From: Streptomyces sp. NRRL S-350
GTDB taxonomy: Bacteria; Actinomycetota; Actinomycetes; Streptomycetales; Streptomycetaceae
Assembly (NCBI RefSeq): GCF_000719705.1
Contig: NZ_JOHO01000021.1
Location: forward strand, 62,001 to 126,000
Length of the DNA: 64,000 bases
Reading direction: 5' to 3'
Shown: piece by piece, positions 18,401 to 23,006 of the stretch
How positions within the stretch are numbered: the stretch's first letter is position 1
How the letters are laid out: every line of letters starts with the position of its first letter
Translations under genes and position numbers: made by a program
The notes under the pieces: generated by a model
Told to the model about the DNA's origin: nothing
The model's database searches: none
The model's input: the letters and a program-made list of their open reading frames with translations, nothing else

Positions 18401-18490
18401 CTGCTTCAGGGCGCCGGCCGCGTCCTCGGCGCAGCCCGGCAGGGGCGGTGGCCCGGCGGCGTCGTCGAGGGGTTCGGGGGTCCTGGTCAT
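15464..18490 (-). CDS. Catalase-like domain fused to a LodA-family (CTQ) oxidase
   Basis: A 1008-residue two-domain protein. Residues about 45-340 match the heme catalase fold: His57 (KPHGVARGTL), Arg94 in VRFSS, Asn140 in LLLQNHDVFF, and an RxxxY motif Arg324-Tyr328 suited to be the proximal heme ligand. Residues about 358-930 match LodA-type oxidases, which oxidise amino-acid amines using a CTQ cofactor and release ammonia and H2O2. Supporting motifs are VRAAVHPAIGVARVGDS, the block FHPGCELTW (769-777) and WMAVPWQ (830-836). Cys764 or Cys773 and Trp777 or Trp835 are candidates for the crosslinked pair; alignment is needed to choose. The start has GGGAG eight bases upstream. There is no signal peptide. 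It overlaps the LodB-like maturase by four bases and heads the operon. The substrate (Lys, Gly or another amine) is unknown. Confidence 0.9.
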   Translation of the reverse strand: MTRTPEPLDDAAGPPPLPGCAEDAAGALKQMFVDLTQGVRMARGQDPVKRPVFLKPHGVARGTLTVAEDLPVELRVGFLEAARTRPGGLDAWVRFSSDTVPGSPDLKTTLGLGIKLFDVPGPKLLEGHPEAGTQDLLLQNHDVFFVDTAQDMCEFTKAGVVDGSYDRYLEAHPVTARILDEMATFEASALTAVYWGVLPYAFGPDRFVKYKLVSAGCAPADPDATPPDEDPGYLAADLAHRLAAGPAAFDLLLQFRTDDAAMPLDMATVRWEESVSAPVKVARLTLQQQDVTARGQAAYGENLSLNPWHGLAEHRPIGSISDVRRTVYLASAEQRRDVNGVPTAEPGPARPQLTPPPARDTRIVRAAVHPAIGVARVGDSAMDGFVLAPEVDDPPPLPVGSYKDVTGALKRQAVRFRVYGYNAAGEPVAELTADNADLRWKVHVVNSKAAWYQFQIALDIPEAPQADPSNLRNATVPADQRRDLLVIDPGPRWVRGRNRSGRPEYAFDTGTFMGRPVYLGELRTDDSGRLVFLGGHGVSASASGEPAGTFANNDGWHDDVSDGPVTAEVSIDGRPIPVEPAWVVTAPPNYAPELTSVRTMYDLVRDAFVTEGRLPEPAEVSFTRDVLPVLRALCGLQWVNRGLAVQFGFDGREDLLARLEDLADPSPVQRELRRQTWLAVRNYDRDGMSPAPWPAVYGDAMNVPPQSVRQHVTLSALQYRLLQRWADGAFVNDYDPHATPPASLDDVPFADRPATLDRAALSFCLADAFHPGCELTWPMRHTTMYSAPFRIRPRAEGEPAPSYGPTLTPELALSFDGPLYAQAPGDLTRWMAVPWQTDTASCRAGYEYGSGLGPYDPYLPTFWPARVPNHVLAEEDYEVVLDTSRPLAERLAAFGKRRAWLRWLPAPYLANINAMVRDFGRLGVVERRPGPTDDPRLPAEVLVESEVSFPREPAPPAGRNLVTVHVDAGADPVLGAAALASAVTLAEAPDEEVSVGFIDKVKRLRPGR

Positions 18491-18717
18491 GCTGCGCTCC
18501 CGTCGGTGCGGTGACGGGCCCCGGGGCGGCGGACCGCTGCGGTCGACGCCGGGCTTGGCTTTCCGGGGCCCTGGGCCAGCGTGCCCAGAGCTTCGACGGG
18601 CGGCGCGGCGAACTACGCCCGAAACGAGCAGGCACCCGGCCCGGCGCGGGGCCGCTCACTCCAATCGGCCAGCAGCGCTGGCCCGGGGCCGGGCCGCGTG
18701 GTCACGGGTGGCCGGGG

Positions 18718-18749
18718 CCGTTCGGTGAGGGACGCCCCTCACCGAACGG
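18718..18749. terminator. Perfect 14-bp inverted repeat
   Basis: CCGTTCGGTGAGGG (18718-18731) pairs with CCCTCACCGAACGG (18736-18749) across an ACGC loop. As RNA it is a very stable hairpin. It lies in a divergent gap rather than after a stop codon, so it may equally be a protein-binding palindrome or an attenuator. Confidence 0.7.
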
Positions 18750-18768
18750 GCGGGACGGAGCCGCGGCG

Positions 18769-18860
18769 GAGTCGGGGGAGTCGGAGAAGTCGGGGGAGTC
18801 GGAGAAGTCGGGGGAGTCGAGGGAGTCGGGTGAGTCGGAGGAGCCGGAGAAGTCGGGGGA
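18769..18860. repeat. 9-bp imperfect tandem repeat
   Basis: About ten copies of GTCGGRGRA follow one another, often as the alternating pair GTCGGGGGA / GTCGGAGAA. The purine-rich array lies about 80 bp before the epoxide-hydrolase start. Confidence 0.85.
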
Positions 18861-18938
18861 ACGTTTCGGCCCGGCCGCTCCTCCTGACCCGCCGATGCGG
18901 TTCCACCAGAGACCCGCCGAAGGCGAAAGGCGTTTTCC

Positions 18939-19844
18939 ATGGCACCGAACCCGACCAGGGGCGGGCACGCCGCCCCCAGACCCCTCCCGGCCGCGGAGGG
19001 GGCGGAGCACCGATGGCTGGAGGTGCGCGGCGCCAGGCTGCACGTGGCCGAGTACGGCACCGGCACGCCGGTCCTGCTGGTGCACGGCTTCCCGCAGCAC
19101 TGGTTCGCCTGGCACCGGGTCGCCGTCCTGACGGCCGCCGGACACCGGCTGATCTGCCCGGACCTGCGGGGCTTCGGCTGGTCGGAGCAGACCAGGCGCG
19201 GCTACGACATCGAAAGCCTGTCGGACGACGTGCTCGCGCTGATGGACGCTCTCGGCCTCGACCGGGTGGGCCTGGTCGGGCACGACTGGGGCGCCCACGT
19301 GGGCTTCCGGCTGTGCCTGCGGGCACCGGAGCGGTTCAGCGGCTACCTGGCGCTCAACATGGCCCACCCGTGGGCCCGGCACCGGGCGATCCTGCCGAAC
19401 CTGTGGCGGCAGTGGTACACCGCCTTCCTCGAGTACCCGGTGATCGGCAAGGCCGTGCTGCGCCGGTGGCCGGCGTTCACCCGCTTCCTGCTGCGCCATC
19501 AAGTCGCCGACCCGTCGGTCTGGCAGGCCGACGAAGTGGCCGAGTACACCGCCGCCGCCCGCGAAGGCGCGCACGCCGGGCAGGCCATGTTCTGGCAGTA
19601 CGTCGTCCGGGACATCCCGGCGCTGCTGCGCGGCGCGTGGCGCGGGCATCGGCTCACCGTGCCGACCGTGCTGCTGGGCGGCGAGCGGGACAACGTGATC
19701 CCCCCGTCCATGCTGGCCGGCGGCGAGGGCCATGCGGACGACCTCACCGTGCGCATCGTGCCCGGCACCGGCCACTTCCTGCCCCGGGAGGCCCCCCACG
19801 CGGTGGCCGCGGCGATGAAGGAGCTGTTCGCGACGGGCCGCTGA
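18939..19844 (+). CDS. Epoxide-hydrolase-like alpha/beta hydrolase
   Basis: The 301-residue protein resembles soluble epoxide hydrolases and haloalkane-dehalogenase-like enzymes. The oxyanion motif HGFPQ is at 49-53, and the nucleophile is Asp116 in GHDWGAH rather than Ser. A cap domain with conserved Trp/Tyr residues lies at about 140-215, and HFLPREAPHAV carries the general base His. Such enzymes open epoxides through an alkyl-enzyme ester. Residues 1-22 are a Pro/Ala-rich extension. The ATG at 18939 is preceded by AAAGG. It faces the sigma/SRPBCC pair with just four bases between stops. The substrate is unknown. Confidence 0.9.
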   Translation: MAPNPTRGGHAAPRPLPAAEGAEHRWLEVRGARLHVAEYGTGTPVLLVHGFPQHWFAWHRVAVLTAAGHRLICPDLRGFGWSEQTRRGYDIESLSDDVLALMDALGLDRVGLVGHDWGAHVGFRLCLRAPERFSGYLALNMAHPWARHRAILPNLWRQWYTAFLEYPVIGKAVLRRWPAFTRFLLRHQVADPSVWQADEVAEYTAAAREGAHAGQAMFWQYVVRDIPALLRGAWRGHRLTVPTVLLGGERDNVIPPSMLAGGEGHADDLTVRIVPGTGHFLPREAPHAVAAAMKELFATGR

Positions 19845-19848
19845 AGCC

Positions 19849-20301
19849 CTAACGGGCGGCCGCCCGGAGCGCGACCCTGCGGACGAACGCCTGCCCGCGG
19901 CGGGCCCCGAGCAGCCGGCCGTAGACCGACTGGACCGGCCGCAGGACGGCGGGACGCGCCGCACCGAGCACCGCGAAGCGCGTGCCGTCGCCCTCCGGGG
20001 CGGCGGCCATGCCGCCCACCACGAGGCGCGACTGCATCAGGCACCAGCCGGGAGCCAGCCGCACCTCGAAAGCGCCGCGGACACCCAGCGGCCCCACCGC
20101 CCGGGCCCGCTTGCGGTCGGCGTCACCCGGCGGGACGCGGAACTCGCGCAGGAAGGGCACGAGGTGCGGCAGCTCACCCGCCAGGTCCTCGGCGACCGCC
20201 CACACCTCCTCGTACGGCAGGTCCAATCGCTCCTCCGCGTACATCGCGGCGTGCAGTCCCGCGGCCATCACCCGCAGCCGCGCCACGCAGTCAACGCTCA
20301 C
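19849..20301 (-). CDS. Small SRPBCC/START-like protein coupled to a sigma factor
   Basis: The 150-residue protein has a helix-grip-like pattern: RLDLPYEEVWAVAEDLAGELPHLVPFLREFRV near the start, several beta strands (GAFEVRLAPGWCLMQSRLVVG) and a long C-terminal helix rich in Arg. This fits SRPBCC ligand-binding folds, but similarity is modest. The GTG start at 20301 overlaps the stop of the ECF sigma gene by four bases (GTGA), so the two are translationally coupled. A ligand-sensing partner of the sigma factor is a reasonable inference; it is not a standard anti-sigma factor, as no zinc motif or TM helix is seen. Its stop is four bases from the convergent epoxide-hydrolase stop. Confidence 0.7.
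   Translation of the reverse strand: MSVDCVARLRVMAAGLHAAMYAEERLDLPYEEVWAVAEDLAGELPHLVPFLREFRVPPGDADRKRARAVGPLGVRGAFEVRLAPGWCLMQSRLVVGGMAAAPEGDGTRFAVLGAARPAVLRPVQSVYGRLLGARRGQAFVRRVALRAAAR
19853..19866. terminator. Palindrome between convergent stops
   Basis: CGGGCGGCCGCCCG is a perfect 14-bp palindrome overlapping the last codons of the SRPBCC-like gene and lying nine bases after the epoxide-hydrolase stop. It may slow polymerase from both sides, but without a loop it is a poor hairpin. Confidence 0.4.
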
Positions 20302-20843
20302 CGCTGCCACGCCTTCCGGAACGCCGAACGGGCACGATGCAGACGGGACTTGACAGTACCCGTCGCGATGCCCAGCACCTCGGCGGCACTTCGTTCATCC
20401 AGCCCCTCCAGCTCGCGCAGCACGAGCACCGCGCGGTGGTCCACCGGCATCCGCGCCAGCACGTCCCGCACCTCTACGGACAGCTCGCCGTCACCACGGG
20501 GGACGAGGCCGCGCAGGCGGGCCACGTCATCCGGGTCGACGGCACGCTCGACGGCCGTGCGCCGCGCCACCCTCACCGCCTCGCGCACGGTGACCGTGCG
20601 CGCCCAGCCGTAGAACGCCTGCGGATCACGCAGCCCCCGCACGCCCAGGAAGATCGCCACCAGCGCCTCCTGGACGGCGTCCTCGCTGTCCGACACGGCG
20701 ATCGGCCGGCACAGCCGGGTCACGTACGGCCTCACCAAGGTCAGCAGTTCGTCCATCGCCAGCACGTCCCCGGTCCGCGCGGCCCGCACCAGCGCGGCCG
20801 CGGCGTCCCACGGCGGCTGGTCTTCTCCCCCCGACCCGTCCAT
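20298..20843 (-). CDS. ECF-type RNA polymerase sigma factor
   Basis: The 181-residue protein has the two ECF domains. Region 2 is at about residues 17-85 (AMDELLTLVRPYVTRLCRPIAVSDSEDAVQEALVAIF). Region 4 is at about 120-178 (LARMPVDHRAVLVLRELEGLDERSAAEVLGIATGTVKSRLHRA), with the expected DNA-recognition helix. It is typical of actinomycete ECF sigma factors. The next gene overlaps it by four bases and encodes a small SRPBCC-like protein instead of a recognisable anti-sigma factor. It is divergent from the peptide/protease locus that starts at 21377; whether it drives that locus is an open question. The start ATG lies near the end of a GC-rich leader without a strong Shine-Dalgarno. Confidence 0.93.
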   Translation of the reverse strand: MDGSGGEDQPPWDAAAALVRAARTGDVLAMDELLTLVRPYVTRLCRPIAVSDSEDAVQEALVAIFLGVRGLRDPQAFYGWARTVTVREAVRVARRTAVERAVDPDDVARLRGLVPRGDGELSVEVRDVLARMPVDHRAVLVLRELEGLDERSAAEVLGIATGTVKSRLHRARSAFRKAWQR

Positions 20844-21376
20844 CGCCCCGAACCCTACCGTCCTGGCCCCACCGGCCGACCGGCCGCGGCCGGATCCCTT
20901 CCGGCCGGAGCTCCGGTCGACCCCGACGACCCGCCGCGACTCCGCCGCGACTCCGCCGAGACCCCGCCGACCCCCGCCGCGGCCCGTCGCCGCGACCGGC
21001 GTAATTCCTGTCGAGCACCTGCCAATAAATCCGACGGGCTATCACCCATTGTCACGAAAATGGGCCGACTGCGCGTGAATAATGACCTTCAGCCATCACC
21101 GGAAAGATGATCAATGGGGCGGCCGGTGCAATCTCGGGAGCGCGTTGCTCGGCCCGTTGACAGCGGTCTGAGGCCCATGCAAATCTGTCGAGGCGTCAGT
21201 CGGGTGAATGATCGGTCGGGTGGCCGGCGCAGCCTGGTCGCTGCTTTTCCGTTCCCCGTCTGCCGTTCACCGCCGTGCGGATGACCGCCGCATTGTGCGG
21301 ATAAAGAGCTCCCGAGAAATCGGGCGCACCGGCCCTCCCCTGTGGCCGGTGAAGCGCAAGAGAGAAGGAGAACGCC
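20844..21376. other. 533-bp divergent regulatory region, AT-richer than surroundings
   Basis: This gap separates the sigma factor from the peptide locus and contains no convincing gene. The section 21000-21310 is clearly AT-richer than the flanks, with several AAT/ATAA words. CCCATT and AATGGG around 21046-21065 form a short inverted repeat. A promoter candidate is listed separately at 21157-21186. Confidence 0.5.
21157..21186 (+). promoter_or_regulatory. Candidate sigma70-like promoter of the peptide locus
   Basis: TTGACA (21157-21162) is a perfect -35 box; AAATCT (21181-21186) 18 bp later is a weak -10. Transcription would begin near 21193, giving a leader of about 180 nt before the peptide start at 21377. 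Confidence 0.45.
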
Positions 21377-21472
21377 ATGAAGAAGATCGCCGTTCGCAAG
21401 GCCGGCACCGTCCGGCTGACCTCGGCCGCCGCCTCCGCGTACTGCTGCGGCACCGGCCCCGTCCTGGCCTGA
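21377..21472 (+). CDS. 31-residue peptide, candidate RiPP or signal precursor
   Basis: A tiny gene with a very good ribosome binding site (AGAAGGAG, six bases before the ATG). The product has a basic start (MKKIAVRKAG), a short middle rich in Ala, Ser and Thr, and ends in AYCCGTGPVLA with two adjacent Cys. It is too short for a globular protein and too polar for a toxin-like TM helix. A strong hairpin and then a membrane protease with a PqqD/RRE-like N-terminus follow directly, the usual order precursor - hairpin - processing genes in ribosomal peptide clusters. The Cys-Cys-Gly-Thr-Gly end is the likely core. I do not recognise the family. A regulatory leader peptide is an alternative, though the four-gene layout argues for a processed product. 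Confidence 0.7.
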   Translation: MKKIAVRKAGTVRLTSAAASAYCCGTGPVLA

Positions 21473-21535
21473 CCAGTGCGGTGAGCGCCATCTGAAGTCC
21501 GGTGACCCACCGGGCGGTTCGCGGGTGGCGCCGCA

Positions 21536-21576
21536 GGCCGGCCCGGGGCTCGCTCTCATCGAGCCCCGGGCCGGCC
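21536..21576 (+). terminator. 17-bp perfect hairpin after the peptide gene (attenuator)
   Basis: The arm 21536-21552 (GGCCGGCCCGGGGCTCG) pairs without mismatch with 21560-21576 across the loop CTCTCAT. It lies 63 bases after the peptide stop and 30 bases before the protease start. It could end most transcripts, so that the peptide is made in excess over the enzymes, or protect the 3' end of a short peptide mRNA. Confidence 0.88.
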
Positions 21577-21606
21577 ACCAGGATACCCGGCGACCGTGGG
21601 GAAGAG

Positions 21607-22809
21607 ATGGACCCGGCTTCTGTGAATCTCGACAAACCGCTCCGAGTTCACCCGTTGACCTATCTCGAAGAGGGCGACGAGGTCACCGTCGGGCGAGCTG
21701 ACATCAATTCTTTCGGCCTTTTCCCGGTGGATGGCGCAGCATTGCTCAAACACCTTGAAGAAGGCCATTCACCGAACGAGTCGGCGCGCTGGTACGCCGA
21801 GCAGTTCGGCGACCAGGTGGACATTCTCGAATTCCTCGAAGTACTGGAGGAATTCGAGCTGCTGGTGAAGGACGGCGAGGAGTCCGCCGAAGTCGCGCCG
21901 GTGCGCTGGCAGCGGCTCGGACGCGCGCTTTTCTCCCCCGCCGCCTGGGTGGGCTACGCCCTTCTCACCGGCGCCGGGGCGGTCGCGATGGTCCGGGACC
22001 ACAGCCTGGTGCCGACCTATCAGCACCTTTTCTTCACGCGTTCCTCGCTCGTTCTGCTCACGCTCGGAATCGTGCTCGGCCAGGTGCCGTGGATTCTGCT
22101 GCACGAGGCCTTCCACGCCCTCGCCGGGCGGCGACTCGGGCTGAACTCGACCCTACGAATCGGTCGCCGGTTCTACTACGTGGTTTTCGTGACCTCGCTG
22201 GACGGACTCGTCGCGGTGCCGCGCCGAAAGCGGTACCTGCCGATGCTCGCCGGCATGGTGCTGGACGTCCTGGCGGTCGCCGCGCTCACCCTGGCGGCCG
22301 CTCCGCTGCGGTCGGCGGGCGGCGCCGGCGGACTGATCGGCAAGCTCCTGCTGTCGATGGCCTTCGGCGTGGTGCTGCGCTTCGCCTGGCAGTTCTACTT
22401 CTTCCTGCGCACCGACCTGTACTACCTCGCCACCACCGTGCTGGGCTGCAACGACCTGCAGACCGTCGCCCGCCAGCTGATGGCCAACCGGGTGAACACC
22501 CTGCTCGGGCGGCGCGAGAAGCTGGTGGACGAGGCCGAGTGGCACCCGCGCGACGCGGCCGTCGCCCGCTGGTACTCCTGGCTGATGGTCACCGGGTACG
22601 CGGTGCTGACCGTCCTGCTGGTCACCGCCGTCGTGCCGGCCGCGATCAGCGTCACCCGGCTCGCCCTGCACAAGCTGGGTGCGGACCTGTCGCCGCTGAA
22701 CATCCTCGACGTGTGCCTGTTCCTGGTGCTCAACTTCGGCGAGCTGGTGCTGGCCGGGGTCCTGGCGCTCCGTCAGTACCGCCGCCGCGAGCGGCCGACC
22801 GCCGCGTAG
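21607..22809 (+). CDS. Membrane zinc metalloprotease with PqqD/RRE-like N-terminal domain
   Basis: In this 400-residue protein, residues 1-95 resemble a PqqD-type winged helix, the peptide-recognition element of RiPP enzymes (VNLDKPLRVHPLTYLEEGDE, then a helix with LLKHLEEGHSPNESARWY). Hydrophobic helices follow at about 118-140 and 150-175; the second leads into the zinc motif HEAFHALAG, an HExxH of site-2-protease type. Further TM segments span about 220-265 and 325-390. It should bind a peptide with the N-domain and cut it at or in the membrane, or help export it. It follows the 31-residue peptide gene across a hairpin, so that peptide is the obvious substrate. GGGGAAG lies just before the ATG. 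Family relatives are annotated as putative peptide zinc metalloproteases. Confidence 0.82.
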   Translation: MDPASVNLDKPLRVHPLTYLEEGDEVTVGRADINSFGLFPVDGAALLKHLEEGHSPNESARWYAEQFGDQVDILEFLEVLEEFELLVKDGEESAEVAPVRWQRLGRALFSPAAWVGYALLTGAGAVAMVRDHSLVPTYQHLFFTRSSLVLLTLGIVLGQVPWILLHEAFHALAGRRLGLNSTLRIGRRFYYVVFVTSLDGLVAVPRRKRYLPMLAGMVLDVLAVAALTLAAAPLRSAGGAGGLIGKLLLSMAFGVVLRFAWQFYFFLRTDLYYLATTVLGCNDLQTVARQLMANRVNTLLGRREKLVDEAEWHPRDAAVARWYSWLMVTGYAVLTVLLVTAVVPAAISVTRLALHKLGADLSPLNILDVCLFLVLNFGELVLAGVLALRQYRRRERPTAA

Positions 22810-22882
22810 GGCCGGCCCGAGCCGACCCGCCCGGCCCGACCGCCGCCCTGCCGTACCCGCCGACCGCACCCGCCGGCCCACT

Positions 22883-22924
22883 CGACGACCCGCCCGACGA
22901 CCCGCCCGACGACCCGCCCGACGA
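22883..22924. repeat. 12-bp tandem repeat
   Basis: Three exact copies of CGACGACCCGCC plus half a copy lie in the 197-bp spacer between the protease and TPR genes. The spacer has no other visible gene or hairpin. Confidence 0.85.
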
Positions 22925-23006
22925 GCGCGCGGCCCCGGCGCGGCCCCGGCGCCACCCCGCCGGCCCACCCGCCGGCGCCCCCGTCGGCGCACCGAGGAGG
23001 AACCCC

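Larger units (their letters stand above)
18491..18938. other. Divergent intergenic region between lodA-like and epoxide-hydrolase genes
   Basis: This 448-bp gap must hold promoters for both flanking genes. The visible structures are the 14-bp hairpin at 18718-18749 and the 9-bp-unit repeat at 18769-18860. No gene is supported. Confidence 0.5.

Noticed and set aside
15596..18514. 972-codon forward frame opposite the LodA-like gene
   Set aside because: Typical high-GC antisense shadow: Val/Gly/Asp-rich with no motif, while the reverse strand has clear catalytic motifs.
14358..18659. A 1433-codon reverse frame that includes the LodB-like protein
   Set aside because: The upstream 1060 codons are an out-of-frame reading of the LodA-like gene and show no domain. 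The real gene starts at 15467 with a GTGA overlap.
18769..18860. Regular repeats considered as a CRISPR array
   Set aside because: Units are 9 bp with no spacers and no cas genes nearby; it is simple tandem repetition. The same applies to the arrays at 6871, 22883, 32953 and 52781.
19849..20301. Anti-sigma factor for the ECF sigma gene
   Set aside because: No zinc anti-sigma motif or TM helix is present; the pattern fits an SRPBCC-like fold better.
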